This document shows positions 8,724 through 18,345 of a stretch of 64,000 nt of DNA, piece by piece. Location of the stretch: positions 62,001-126,000 of the forward strand of contig CAJTTT010000002.1 of NCBI GenBank assembly GCA_910579285.1. Reading direction: 5' to 3'. A model generated the notes under the pieces. The model worked only from the letters and a program-made list of their open reading frames with translations, ran no database searches and was not told the DNA's origin. The position numbers were made by a program, and so were the translations under genes. This DNA is from an uncultured Lachnospiraceae bacterium. Its GTDB lineage: Bacteria > Bacillota > Clostridia > Lachnospirales > Lachnospiraceae. How positions within the stretch are numbered: position 1 is the first letter of the stretch; each line of letters opens with the position of its first letter.

Positions 8724-9890
8724 TTATTTCAAATATCCGTTTGTTTCCTCGTAAATCTTTTCACTGCACTTTTTCACTGTCTCGGACGGCTCATAGTTAT
8801 CCGCGTTAAACAGGAACTTATGCAGCCACTTGACGTTCTCCTCCAGACTGGTGGGAATGACGCAGGAACCTTTTGATCCGATCGTGCCGGTAGTACGCAG
8901 ATTCTCCTGCGGGAAGCCGTCGCTCTCGGAAATATAATAGGTGCCCACATTGCCGAGCATATCCACAATCTCGGACAGATCCAGTGAAGTATACACCTCT
9001 TCAAATACGGAGTTGGCCGTCTCTGTCAGTTTCGGCAGCGATGCCTTCTTCGCCTGGTCAGCGACCGCGGAGAGCACTTCCCGCTGTCTCTCGGCGCGCT
9101 TGAAATCGTCTCCCGCTGTATATCGGATCCGGCAGTAGCCTGTAGCCTGCAGGCCGTCCAGACGCTGATACCCGGTCTGTGTCACCGGCGTGTACTCTCT
9201 CTTCAAATCCTCCGCGATGCAGAGCTGGTAGTTATTCAGATGACTGATCTCCGAATCATCCACCTCGATATCCACGCCGCCCAGCGCATCGATGGCATCC
9301 GTCAGTCCCGCAAAACCTACCGTCACGAAATCTGTGATGTTCATATCCAGATTCATGTTTAACATATTGATGGCCTGTTCCGGGCCGCCCTTTGCGTACG
9401 CCGCGTTACATTTATTGTAAGAGTCATTGCTCAGGTTCAGATAGGTGTCACGGTATACGGAAACGAGCTTACATTCGCCTGTATCCAGATTGATGGAGGC
9501 GATCATAATCGTATCGCTTCTGGTGTTCTTCGTCAGTGCGCCGGTTGTGGAGTCCACACCGAAGAGGGCAATATTCCGATACCCCTTCATCGTTGTCTCC
9601 TGCGCCTCCTGCACGGTCTTGTTGATGATGATGTCCTTCTCCTTCAGCTCCACCTTGCCGCTGCCTGTCCCGGACAAAACAGCGTAGAGCACCATAACCG
9701 CAATCAGCAGAATAATGATCTCTACGATAAAGAGAATGATACGCCTGCGCTGTTTCTTCGCCTGCGCTTTCTTTCCCTGTTTCTTTTTCCCGGAACCTTT
9801 TCTGCCGGAAGCGCTGCCGCTTTTCCCGGAAGATTTCTTTCTGGGCCTTATTTCCTCGTCATCGTAGTCATCCTCGTATCTCTTAGCCAT
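8724..9890 (-). CDS. LytR-CpsA-Psr (LCP) family glycopolymer ligase
   Basis: 388 residues. A charged, Lys/Arg-rich cytoplasmic tail of about 50 residues is followed by one membrane helix (about 51-71) and an extracellular LCP domain. Diagnostic motifs include NIALFGVDS, RSDTIMIASI, LVSVYRDTYL, GGVDIEVDD and DFKRAERQREVL with the conserved acidic and Arg residues that bind the pyrophosphate lipid. LCP enzymes move glycopolymers from polyprenyl-pyrophosphate to peptidoglycan or other cell-wall acceptors. Its position at the end of a polysaccharide locus fits wall attachment. It has its own promoter upstream and a terminator behind, so it appears monocistronic. Confidence 0.92.
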   Translation of the reverse strand: MAKRYEDDYDDEEIRPRKKSSGKSGSASGRKGSGKKKQGKKAQAKKQRRRIILFIVEIIILLIAVMVLYAVLSGTGSGKVELKEKDIIINKTVQEAQETTMKGYRNIALFGVDSTTGALTKNTRSDTIMIASINLDTGECKLVSVYRDTYLNLSNDSYNKCNAAYAKGGPEQAINMLNMNLDMNITDFVTVGFAGLTDAIDALGGVDIEVDDSEISHLNNYQLCIAEDLKREYTPVTQTGYQRLDGLQATGYCRIRYTAGDDFKRAERQREVLSAVADQAKKASLPKLTETANSVFEEVYTSLDLSEIVDMLGNVGTYYISESDGFPQENLRTTGTIGSKGSCVIPTSLEENVKWLHKFLFNADNYEPSETVKKCSEKIYEETNGYLK

Positions 9891-9989
9891 ACTCTGTACT
9901 CCCTCAATCTCCTGTCAAATTTCAAAAGTCCATTTTTCATTTTGTCATATTATGTCCAAAAAAGCAAGCTTTTGTGGAACTCTTATAAG

Positions 9990-10017
9990 ATTATACTACA
10001 TCTTGATATAATTGCAA
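9990..10017 (-). promoter_or_regulatory. Promoter for the LCP gene
   Basis: On the minus strand: -35 TTGCAA (10017-10012), a 16-base spacer, -10 TATAAT (9995-9990). It lies about 100 bases upstream of the LCP ATG at 9890. The rest of the 9891-10074 gap is AT-rich and shows nothing else. Confidence 0.6.
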
Positions 10018-10074
10018 TATAATTCCCGTTTCTTCCGAAAGTCTTTCACAATTCTTAAGATTTTAGTATCTCTT

Positions 10075-11484
10075 CTAATAGGCATTTTTATTGATAAATC
10101 CTTTGAAAATCGTAAGAAACATAATCTTGATGTCAAAGGACATCGTCCAGTTCTCGATATAAAAAATATCGAATTCTATTCTTCTTTTTATAGAAGTATC
10201 ACCCCGGTAGCCGTTGATCTGCGCCCAGCCCGTAAGGCCCGGCCGGACCTGGTGCTTAACCATGTAGCGGGGGATTTCTTCCTTGAACTGCTCCACAAAC
10301 TGCGGTCTCTCGGGCCTTGGCCCCACCACGCTCATGTCTCCCATCAATATATTAAAAAGCTGGGGCAGCTCGTCAATGCTTGTCTTTCTTAAAAATTTCC
10401 CAACCTTCGTGACACGGGGATCATTCTTCGTCGTCCATCCCTTCTGCTCCGTGGAAGGCTTCTGCACCTCCATCGTGCGGAACTTGTACATACGGAAAGG
10501 CTTATTGTGCAGGCCGATCCGCTCCTGTTTGAAGATGACCGGCCCTCTGGACGTGCAGCCCACGGCGATGGCGGATACAAGCATCACGGGTGACGCCACC
10601 ACAAGCCCGATCAGGGATACAAGGATATCAACGATCCGCTTCATCCACCAGTTGAGCGTGTTCGTCAGCGGCACATGGCGTATATTGATCACCGGCAGCC
10701 CCATCAGATCCTCCGTGTAGGGACGGCTCGGAAACAGACTGTTATAATCGGGAATGAACTTCGTGTGCACGCCGGATTTTTCGCACAGATCCACGATGTG
10801 CTCCAGATTGTCGTAATCTTTCAATGACAGAGTGATCGCGATCTCATCCAGCTTATTTTCCGGGAGAATATAGAGAAGGTTTTCAATCGTTCCCACCACT
10901 TTTACACCCTTGTAGAGCGTGCCGGCAGGCACATGGTCGTCCAGAATGCCGCGCACCACATACCCCCACTGGGGATTGGAATTGATGCGCTTGATGTACT
11001 CCTCCGTGGCGCGGGAATACCCCACCAGCAGGATATATTTCAGATTATAGCCTTTTTCGCGGAAATACTGCAAAAGAATACGGATGAGCGAACGCCCAAG
11101 CGTGGTCAGAAAAATATTGATTCCGTAGAACATGGCCATCATGGTACGGGAGAAGTGAATCTGGGCAATCATGTACCAGCCGGCCATCATAATAACCATG
11201 CCCACTGTATTCGCCTGAAAAATATTCAGAATCTCATATCGGTGTACCGTAGCCCTCTTTGGGGAATACAGGTTGAACGCATAATATAAAATCAGATACC
11301 CGGGCACGATCAGATAGAGCATTTCAAAATATGTGCCCATAGAAAGAGCACCGACATTAGGGTCGATGTCCGAAAACGGGCTGGCAAACTTCAAGTACCA
11401 TGCCAGCATATAGGATACCGCTACAATCACGGCATCCAGCACAACGTGCAGTCTGTTAAAATATTTCTGGTTATCTTTTATCAT
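10075..11484 (-). CDS. Polyprenyl-phosphate sugar-1-phosphate transferase (exopolysaccharide initiating enzyme)
   Basis: 469 residues from the ATG at 11484 (MIKDNQKYFN); an ATG at 11514 is possible but neither has a clear ribosome site, and related proteins begin at the shorter position. Four membrane helices and a CoA-binding-like soluble region (about 140-270) precede a C-terminal bacterial sugar transferase domain with KFRTME, IDELPQLFNILMGDMS, GPRPERP and RPGLTGWAQ. It links a hexose-1-phosphate to undecaprenyl phosphate and so starts assembly of a repeat unit or primer. The start region carries a possible promoter (TATAAA about 45 bases upstream). The sugar is unknown; the WbaP/CpsE family is certain. 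Confidence 0.92.
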   Translation of the reverse strand: MIKDNQKYFNRLHVVLDAVIVAVSYMLAWYLKFASPFSDIDPNVGALSMGTYFEMLYLIVPGYLILYYAFNLYSPKRATVHRYEILNIFQANTVGMVIMMAGWYMIAQIHFSRTMMAMFYGINIFLTTLGRSLIRILLQYFREKGYNLKYILLVGYSRATEEYIKRINSNPQWGYVVRGILDDHVPAGTLYKGVKVVGTIENLLYILPENKLDEIAITLSLKDYDNLEHIVDLCEKSGVHTKFIPDYNSLFPSRPYTEDLMGLPVINIRHVPLTNTLNWWMKRIVDILVSLIGLVVASPVMLVSAIAVGCTSRGPVIFKQERIGLHNKPFRMYKFRTMEVQKPSTEQKGWTTKNDPRVTKVGKFLRKTSIDELPQLFNILMGDMSVVGPRPERPQFVEQFKEEIPRYMVKHQVRPGLTGWAQINGYRGDTSIKRRIEFDIFYIENWTMSFDIKIMFLTIFKGFINKNAY

Positions 11485-11599
11485 AATCAGTCTATGCTCT
11501 GCGCATTTTACCATAAGTAGGTTGTGACATTATGATCTATTTTATAATAAATGCACAAAAAAAACAACCTCATATTGCAGAGCACACAATTTCTGCCCC

Positions 11600-12589
11600 C
11601 TACAGGCGGATTCTGTACCATATATTGCGCCACAGCTCCCACTGTATCTCCAGATAGACCGACAGACGTTTCCGGGAAAAGGGTACCCGCCTCTTTTGCC
11701 CTTGCAAAGAACGACACAGGCGGATCCCCTTCCGGGTTCCCTTCCACCAGCTTCCGCCAAGCCCTTTCCGGCAGTAGAACAAAAATTTTACCGCAAAGCC
11801 CGCCAGCAAAAACGGCAGATTAATCAGAATCTGTGCGGGGGGCATGTTTTTGTACACCACATAAACGCTGTTTGCGGCGGTGAGCTCCGCCTTAAACGCA
11901 TTGTAGCGGGAACCCGAGGATGCGCTGCCGGCATGATACACCACCGCCTCCGGCACATAGAGGTTCCTGTAGCCGAACAGTTTTGCCCGGTAACCCAGAT
12001 CCACGTCCTCCAGATAGGCAAAATGGTTTTCGTCCAGCATCCCGATCTCTCCGAGAATGCTGCGGCGGTAAATGCAGGCCCCCCCGCAGGCGGAAAAGAT
12101 CTCCCGCTGCCGGTTGTAACGCTGTGCGGGCCTGTCCTTTCCCGCGGCAAAGGCCCAGCCCAGCGCGCAGTAATAATCCCCCGCATCATCAATCAGTTCA
12201 GGATGGCGCATGTTCACCATCTTTGCCGCCCCGGAAAAGACTCTCCCGTCCCTCTCAAGGGCCGCCTCAAGCACACGCACAAAGCCAGGTCTGACCGTAG
12301 TATCGTTGTTTAATAAAATAACATATGTCGTGTCACTGGCTGCCATGCCCCGGTTAACCGCTGTGCAGAAGCCAAAATTCTTCTCCAGTGCGATCATCCG
12401 CGCACCGGGAAACTTCTCCTGCACAAGCTGCCTGCTGCCGTCCGTGGAACCGTTGTCCACCACAATCACCCGGGCAGGCTCGTCTGCCAGGGAAGCCAGG
12501 CAGTTCCCGATATAGTTGATACCGTTATAGTTCGGAATGACAATCGTAGAGCGGATTCCACCGTCCCTCCCCGCTATTTCCTCTGACAT
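11600..12589 (-). CDS. Glycosyltransferase family 2 (WcaA/rhamnosyltransferase type)
   Basis: 329 residues from the ATG at 12589, which is preceded by AAGGAG at 7 bases; longer starts lack one. The GT-A domain has VIPNYNG, VDNGSTDGS, the metal motif LLNNDTTV, and EDVDLGYR near residue 205, the pattern of dTDP-rhamnosyltransferases. A hydrophobic segment near 265-285 and a basic C-terminal tail suggest membrane attachment. It probably extends the polysaccharide backbone on the cytoplasmic side. The upstream GT2 gene is 94 bp away on the same strand, and the sugar transferase gene is downstream. Confidence 0.87.
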   Translation of the reverse strand: MSEEIAGRDGGIRSTIVIPNYNGINYIGNCLASLADEPARVIVVDNGSTDGSRQLVQEKFPGARMIALEKNFGFCTAVNRGMAASDTTYVILLNNDTTVRPGFVRVLEAALERDGRVFSGAAKMVNMRHPELIDDAGDYYCALGWAFAAGKDRPAQRYNRQREIFSACGGACIYRRSILGEIGMLDENHFAYLEDVDLGYRAKLFGYRNLYVPEAVVYHAGSASSGSRYNAFKAELTAANSVYVVYKNMPPAQILINLPFLLAGFAVKFLFYCRKGLGGSWWKGTRKGIRLCRSLQGQKRRVPFSRKRLSVYLEIQWELWRNIWYRIRL

Positions 12590-12683
12590 GCTCTTTCTCC
12601 TTACCGTCTGCGCCGGTCTCTTAATTTGTCCGTCCCGCAGACATACATGGGGCTTAGGCTCCACACATTCGTGCGCAGCGCCT

Positions 12684-14111
12684 TCACAGGCGGATTGTGA
12701 TCACGGGATCCCACACGACCAGATACCCTTCCCCGCGCACCGCTTCCCCGAGAGCCATGCTCAGTTTTCGATATCCCGCCTCGTCACAGGTCAGTCCCGC
12801 CACATCCGCAATGCGGATTTCCTTTTTCTCCCCGCCTCTTTTGACCGCGATCGTTCTCTCCCGGTAGGGCAGGCCGGTAATCTCAGAATATAACGGCTGT
12901 AATTCTTTCCGCACGCTCACACAGCGGATATCCACCGCCGCGCAGTCCTGCGCCAGCACAGCCCTGTGGGTGCTTCCCCCCGTGTAACGCCCGGGCAGCC
13001 CCCGAAAAAGCGTGTCTCCGCCTTCGTCATAGGCTCCGGCAAAAATTTGTCCTTTTTGGTCCAGAATCCGTCCGCCCACAAGGCCCGCATCCTGTCTCGC
13101 GCTCAGGAAATCCGGCTCATAAGCAATTCGGTAAAATCCCAGGTGCAGACTGTGGGCCACCTGTACCGAAAACCCTCTTCTTTCGCAGAAATCCGCTATG
13201 GCTCTGCGTCCCGCCTCATAAGCGTAGGTTTTGCTCCCCGTATTTAGCGCGGTGGAATCCCTGTGGGAACGCCAGTGATAGAGCACCCTCGGTATATGGC
13301 AGATGCGCGCCGTCTCCGGGATCCGCGCCGCCTCCGGCCAGAGGCTGTCCACCACCCGCAGCACCAGGTCATAGTCCTGCGCGCCGTCATAGTCCCCGCG
13401 CAGCTTAAGACGCTTCATCAGCCCCGCTTCCACCGCCATAAAGTGGCAGATATAGTTGTTTGATAAAATTAAATCCAGATTAAATTTTTCTTTTACATGC
13501 GGATTTACATAGGTTTGCGCCGCCTCATCGTACTTGTCCTCATCGGAATACAGAAGTGTCAGCGGGCTTCCTTTTTTCCTGTTTCTATGCACCGCCTCCG
13601 CCATGTAATATAACGCATCAGGTGTTATGAAATCGTCATGGTCCAGAAGCGCAATGTAGTCCCCCGCCGCCGCCTCGATACCGGCATTGGTGTTCTCCGC
13701 AATCCCCCGGTTTTCGGAAAGACGCCTGTACTTGATCCGCAGATCATTGGTCTGCGCAATGATCTGCCGCACGGTGCGTTCCACACCGCCCCCTGCGCCC
13801 GCGTCTACGATGACCAGCTCCCAGTTCGGATAGCTCTGGGCCTGCACTGAGGCAATCATCTCCCGCAGATGCGTCTCCTTCGTCTCATAAGCCGGTGTCA
13901 CAATGCTGAACAGGTACGGATAGTCTACGGTCTCCTGTCTCTGTTTCGCAAGCGCTGCCGGGTCGGGGGGCAGATAATGGTAATCCGCCTTTTTCTCCTC
14001 CTGTACCCGCTCCACCGCCGCATAGAAAGTGCCGGCCAGCCCGTTCTTCTTCAGATAATTCACGGTTTTTCTCACGTTGTCGATTCTCAGTATCCGATTC
14101 CCCACTGCCAC
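12684..14111 (-). CDS. Glycosyltransferase family 2, with extra C-terminal region
   Basis: 475 residues. An N-terminal helical stretch of about 65 residues precedes a GT-A domain with FSIVTPAYET, LVIVDAGAG, the metal motif LLDHDDFI and a YHWRSH motif near residue 285, all seen in rhamnan-type GT2 enzymes. The last 150 residues resemble a degraded second GT2 domain without a metal motif. The start is a GTG at 14111 with AGGAG very close; the GTG two codons on has better spacing. It shares its two-part plan with the two larger GT2 genes at 16-21 kb and probably acts in the same pathway. Confidence 0.85.
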   Translation of the reverse strand: MAVGNRILRIDNVRKTVNYLKKNGLAGTFYAAVERVQEEKKADYHYLPPDPAALAKQRQETVDYPYLFSIVTPAYETKETHLREMIASVQAQSYPNWELVIVDAGAGGGVERTVRQIIAQTNDLRIKYRRLSENRGIAENTNAGIEAAAGDYIALLDHDDFITPDALYYMAEAVHRNRKKGSPLTLLYSDEDKYDEAAQTYVNPHVKEKFNLDLILSNNYICHFMAVEAGLMKRLKLRGDYDGAQDYDLVLRVVDSLWPEAARIPETARICHIPRVLYHWRSHRDSTALNTGSKTYAYEAGRRAIADFCERRGFSVQVAHSLHLGFYRIAYEPDFLSARQDAGLVGGRILDQKGQIFAGAYDEGGDTLFRGLPGRYTGGSTHRAVLAQDCAAVDIRCVSVRKELQPLYSEITGLPYRERTIAVKRGGEKKEIRIADVAGLTCDEAGYRKLSMALGEAVRGEGYLVVWDPVITIRL

Positions 14112-14226
14112 GTCTCCTGTTTTCTTCTCTGTTTCAGCCGGGCCTGGGAATCTCTCCCCGCCCGCTAGGCCGCCCCCGTGCCGCGCAGACGGCGTTATGC
14201 TTTTGCGGGCGCGTGCATATAGGCAG

Positions 14227-14257
14227 ACCGCCCCGCACTTGCCATGCCGGGGCGGCC
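14227..14257 (-). terminator. GC-rich hairpin after the phosphohexomutase gene
   Basis: Stem CCGCCCCG/CGGGGCGG about 15 bases after the stop. An A-rich run precedes it on the minus strand and TTTTCTTCTT follows it on the plus strand, so it may stop transcription in both directions, best on the plus strand. Confidence 0.6.
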
Positions 14258-14271
14258 TTTTCTTCTTACAA

Positions 14272-15993
14272 TTAGATGTTCTTCTTGACTTCTTCCGTCA
14301 GTCTGTCAAGTCTGGCCTGGGCATCCTCAAGGCTTGTGCCCTTCACACCCATGTAGAACTTGATCTTCGGCTCTGTGCCGGAAGGTCTTGCACAGCACCA
14401 GGAGTCATTCGTCAGATCAAAATAGAGAACGTTGGACTTCGGCAGCCCGGTTTCTCCCGCCTCGCCCGTCTCCAGGTTCAGCGTCTTTCCTGTATCATAA
14501 TCCCTAAATTCCTTCACCGTCAGTTCGCCAAAGCTCTTGGGCGGATTCTGGCGCAGCTTGTTCATCAGCTCCTCGATCTCCTTCGCGCCCTCAACGCCCT
14601 TCTTCGTGATGGAATACTGGCTCTCTTTATAGTAGCCGTACTTCTCGTAGAGGTTGATCATCTGATCCCAGACGGTTCTGCCGTTCTTCTTGCACCACGC
14701 CGCCATCTCGCACAGGCACATTACAGCCACGATAGCATCCTTATCCCTTGCGTGGGTGCCTGCCAGACAGCCGTAGCTCTCCTCCAGACCGAACACATAG
14801 TTGTTGGAGCCGGTCTGCTCAAAGAGTTTGATCTGCTCGCCGATAAACTTAAAGCCTGTCAGCACCTCAATGAATCTTGCCTTATAATCCTCTGTGATCG
14901 CACGCGCCATGTTGGTGGTCACAATCGTGGTCACAAGAGCCGGATTCTCAGGCATCTTTCCTGCAGCCGTCCGCTCTCTCAGAATGTATTCCGCAATCAG
15001 CATGCCGGACATGTTGCCCGTGAAAGGCACATATTCGCCGGACTTGGTGTCCAGCGCGTAGATGCCGAGCCTGTCTGCGTCGGGATCCGTCGCCAGAACG
15101 ATATCGGCGTTTTTCTCCTTCGCCAGCTTCAGCGCGAGGGTAAATGCCTTGGGATCTTCCGGGTTAGGGTAGTCAAGCGTCGTGAAGTCGGGATCGGGCA
15201 TCTCCTGCTCGGGCACAACGTAAACGTTCTTAAAGCCAAGCTCGGAGAGAATCCGTCTTACAGGCACATTGCCCGTGCCGTTAAAGGGAGAATAAACAAT
15301 CTTCATATCCTCCGCCATCTCCTCAATCACTTCAGGATGGATGATCTGCTTTTTCAGCTCCGCCATGTACTTGTCATCGATCTCTTTGCCGATGACCACA
15401 TAGAGGCCGGCTTTCTCCGCCTCCGCCTTATCCATCGTCTTCACGGTATGGTAATCGGTCACGTTGTTGACTTCCTCAATAATCTCCACATCCTTGGGAG
15501 CCGTCACCTGCGCGCCGTCCTCCCAATAACACTTGTAACCGTTATACTCCGGCGGGTTGTGGCTGGCCGTGATCACGATGCCGGAAATGCAGCCCAGCTC
15601 CCTGAGTGCAAAGGATAACTCGGGCGTAGGCCTGAGCGCGTCAAACACATAAGCCTTGATGCCGTTGGCCGCAAGGCACAGAGCCGCCTCGTCCGCGAAC
15701 TCGGGAGACATCCTTCTGGAATCGTAGGCAATCGCCACGCCCTTCTCCTCACCGCCCTGTTTCTTTATGTAATTAGCCAGGCCCTGCGTCGCTTTTCGCA
15801 CCGTGTAGATATTCATGCGGTTTGTGCCCGCGCCGATCACGCCGCGAAGTCCGCCTGTGCCGAAAGCAAGCTCCTTGTAAAAGCGGTCCTCAATTTCCTT
15901 CTCATCATTTCTGATCGCCAGAAGCTCCTGCTTGGTTGCCTCGTCAAAGTAGGAATCCTCCAGCCAAAATTCAAACTGCTCTTTGTAGCCCAT
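14272..15993 (-). CDS. Phosphohexomutase (phosphoglucomutase/phosphomannomutase family)
   Basis: 573 residues, the size of PgcA-type alpha-phosphoglucomutases. Motifs in order: GTGGLRG near residue 45, the phosphoserine loop ITASHNPPEYNG near 145, metal loop DPDADRLG near 305, the sugar-binding GLEESYG near 405 and the phosphate-binding RPSGTEPKIK at the end. It interconverts glucose-6-phosphate and glucose-1-phosphate, feeding dTDP-glucose and UDP-glucose, which fits the rfbA/rfbB/rfbC genes in the same locus. The ribosome site is AAGGAGG, it has a near-consensus promoter, and a hairpin follows its stop, so it is probably a single-gene unit. Confidence 0.95.
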   Translation of the reverse strand: MGYKEQFEFWLEDSYFDEATKQELLAIRNDEKEIEDRFYKELAFGTGGLRGVIGAGTNRMNIYTVRKATQGLANYIKKQGGEEKGVAIAYDSRRMSPEFADEAALCLAANGIKAYVFDALRPTPELSFALRELGCISGIVITASHNPPEYNGYKCYWEDGAQVTAPKDVEIIEEVNNVTDYHTVKTMDKAEAEKAGLYVVIGKEIDDKYMAELKKQIIHPEVIEEMAEDMKIVYSPFNGTGNVPVRRILSELGFKNVYVVPEQEMPDPDFTTLDYPNPEDPKAFTLALKLAKEKNADIVLATDPDADRLGIYALDTKSGEYVPFTGNMSGMLIAEYILRERTAAGKMPENPALVTTIVTTNMARAITEDYKARFIEVLTGFKFIGEQIKLFEQTGSNNYVFGLEESYGCLAGTHARDKDAIVAVMCLCEMAAWCKKNGRTVWDQMINLYEKYGYYKESQYSITKKGVEGAKEIEELMNKLRQNPPKSFGELTVKEFRDYDTGKTLNLETGEAGETGLPKSNVLYFDLTNDSWCCARPSGTEPKIKFYMGVKGTSLEDAQARLDRLTEEVKKNI

Positions 15994-16120
15994 TTTGAAA
16001 CCCTCCTTATTATTATTTTATATAAATCGTATTCAGATTACTTCTGATCCTTCGCCGCCGCTGTCCGATCGAAAAGTTCCACATTTGATTCTTCTTTTCG
16101 GATTGAACGCCCTTACAAAG

Positions 16121-16149
16121 ATTATAGTAAAAGCGGATGCTTCGGTCAA
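16121..16149 (-). promoter_or_regulatory. Strong promoter for the phosphohexomutase gene
   Basis: On the minus strand: -35 TTGACC (16149-16144), a 17-base spacer, -10 TATAAT (16126-16121), about 130 bases upstream of the ATG at 15993. The 5' leader between them shows no recognisable riboswitch. Confidence 0.72.
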
Positions 16150-16218
16150 GGTATTTCGGCCTGCACATATTGCCTGCCGCAATGACTTTTCACACCGCGC
16201 CATACACTTGCCGTATGT

Positions 16219-18243
16219 CTATTTTTCCACTTTCAGCGCGAAATCGCTGCGGTCAAGCGAGAAATTCGGATTATAGTAGGGATCTCCCTGCTCCAGCAGC
16301 TCCTTCCACCGCTCGCGAAACAGCGCCGCCTCCTTCTCGTAACGCTCGGCCCCCGCGCCTGTCAGGTCACTTCCCCTGGAAGCAGACTCATAGTGATAGA
16401 GCTCCGCAAAAGGGGTAAAGACATTCACCCGCCCGGCCTTCCATGCGCGGACGCAAAGATCCACGTCATTCAAGGCCACGGCAAAAGCCTCGTCCAGCCC
16501 GCCGAGCTCCTCGTAGAGAGCCTTGCGCATCATCAGGCATGCCCCCGTCACCGCCATCACGTTCTGCGCATAACAGAGCCGCCCCATATAGCCTAGGTTC
16601 CGGTGATCCACCCGGTAATGGCTGTGTCCTGCCGTCCTGTGCGCGCCAAGCCCCAGCACCACGCCTGCATGCTGGATGGTTCTGTCCTCGTAATAGAGCT
16701 TTGCGCCCACCGCGCCCACGTCCTTTCTCTGGGCATACATCAGCATCTCCTCGATCCAGTCGGGTGTTATGACACTAGTGTCATTATTTAGGAGGAGCAC
16801 ATACTCGCCCTCCGCCCTGGAAACGCCCAGATTGTTGACTCTCGAATAGTTAAAGTCCCCTTCATATGTGATAACCCGGACAATCGGATTCTCCTGTATT
16901 TTTTTGTAATAGGCAAAAATCTCCTCCGAGACGCTGTTGTTCTCCACCACAAGAATCTCGTAATTGTCGTAAGTGCTGCGCTCCAATATAGAAGTGATGC
17001 AGCGCGTCAGATCCTCCAGGTGCTCCCGGTTTGGAATCACAACAGACACTTTCGGATTTCCCAGAATCTCATACTTGATCTGGAAGATCGTCTCAAAGGC
17101 CTTCGTGGAAGTGATCTCAAAGTTTTTATATCCCTGGGCCGTCAGATGGGCCGCCACCGCCCCTTTGGCCGCCTCAATGGCGTAGCTCTTCGCGCTGATA
17201 TCAGCGGCCACGCTGCCCGCGTGGGATCTCCAGTAATACAGAAGCTTCGGCACATGCACCACGCACTTTGCACGGGCGGTAAGCCGCAGGATCATATCGT
17301 GGTCCTGGCTGCCGTCAAATTGGGAGCGGAACAGCTCCGTGCCGTCCAGAAGGCGCCTCGCAAAGGCGCTGAAATGGCAGATATAGTTGTTTGCCCGCAG
17401 ATTATCCGGCGCGTAGTCCGGCTTGAAATGCAGGGTTATCATGTCGTCCACGGTGCCGCTTCCTTTGAATGTCGCCTCATCGCAGTAAATATAGTCCGCA
17501 TCCTTTTCACAGATCACCTTCATGTACTCATAGAGGACGCTCGGGTGAAGCACATCGTCATGGTCGAAAAGCGCAATATAATTCCCGGAGGACATGGACA
17601 GACAAGCGTTGGTGTTGCCCGATATACCCTCATTTTTTTCCAGTTTTTTATAACGGATCCGGCAATAGAGGCTGCTGCTCGGCCGCAGATACTGTTTGTC
17701 CTTCTCCATGTATTCCCGGCAGATCTGCTCCACATAGGCGTGCTCCCCGTCCGATCCGTCCGCCAGACACAGTTCCCACCCCTCGTAAGTCTGATCCATG
17801 ACAGACTCTATGGCCTGCCGCAGAAATTTTTCCGGCGTATTGTAGAGCGGCATAAGAATGCTGAATTTCACATCCCTGTCAAACTTGTGGAGCCGCTGCC
17901 TCGCCGCCTCCTCCAGTTCCGGGAAACTGTCCGTGCCATGCTGCGCTCTGGCCTGCCTCTCGATCATCTTGGCATTCAGCTTGCGGGCGATCCCTTTCAG
18001 GCTCCCGTAGCAGCCAAGCCGCTCCTTTAAGCGGATCATCCTGTGAATCATCGTGCGCAGGGGCTTTGAGGCACGCCAGGGAAGACTTCCCTTGATTCTG
18101 GCAAGCTTCTCCTGCGTCTGTTCCCTATTGTGCTCCGCCTCCGACAGCTTCCCCGTAAGCACGCGGCCCCGGCGTTTTTCTCTCTCGTAGGCTTCTTTAT
18201 AAAAACGGAGCGCCTCCTTCTCCGTCATCCCTCTCCTGTCCAT
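16219..18243 (-). CDS. Two-domain glycosyltransferase family 2
   Basis: 674 residues from the ATG at 18243, placed six bases after GAGG; longer frames lack a ribosome site. A charged, helical N-terminal 110 residues precedes GT2 domain 1 (FSILMPLYNT, ALFDHDDVLH, YYWRSHAGS) and GT2 domain 2 (KVSVVIPNRE, VVENNSV, LLNNDTSVIT, LNDVDLCVRA). Each domain has its own Asp metal motif, so both may be active and could add two different linkages, as known for bifunctional rhamnan or O-antigen polymerising enzymes. It probably works on the cytoplasmic lipid-linked chain with its neighbour. It lies 102 bp downstream of the next GT2 gene in one operon. Confidence 0.9.
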   Translation of the reverse strand: MDRRGMTEKEALRFYKEAYEREKRRGRVLTGKLSEAEHNREQTQEKLARIKGSLPWRASKPLRTMIHRMIRLKERLGCYGSLKGIARKLNAKMIERQARAQHGTDSFPELEEAARQRLHKFDRDVKFSILMPLYNTPEKFLRQAIESVMDQTYEGWELCLADGSDGEHAYVEQICREYMEKDKQYLRPSSSLYCRIRYKKLEKNEGISGNTNACLSMSSGNYIALFDHDDVLHPSVLYEYMKVICEKDADYIYCDEATFKGSGTVDDMITLHFKPDYAPDNLRANNYICHFSAFARRLLDGTELFRSQFDGSQDHDMILRLTARAKCVVHVPKLLYYWRSHAGSVAADISAKSYAIEAAKGAVAAHLTAQGYKNFEITSTKAFETIFQIKYEILGNPKVSVVIPNREHLEDLTRCITSILERSTYDNYEILVVENNSVSEEIFAYYKKIQENPIVRVITYEGDFNYSRVNNLGVSRAEGEYVLLLNNDTSVITPDWIEEMLMYAQRKDVGAVGAKLYYEDRTIQHAGVVLGLGAHRTAGHSHYRVDHRNLGYMGRLCYAQNVMAVTGACLMMRKALYEELGGLDEAFAVALNDVDLCVRAWKAGRVNVFTPFAELYHYESASRGSDLTGAGAERYEKEAALFRERWKELLEQGDPYYNPNFSLDRSDFALKVEK

Positions 18244-18345
18244 ATCTTTCCTCTTTCTGTCATGCCGGCAATCCCTGTCCTGGCATTCTTTTACGCGAAA
18301 CATGCCCGTACCGTGCCGGCTGCGCCGGCTTTGCATTCCTCGTCT

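Noticed and set aside
14077-15618. Long plus-strand open frame antisense to the phosphohexomutase gene
   Set aside because: It is a by-product of GC-rich codon use; the protein has no recognisable domain and the minus-strand gene is certain.
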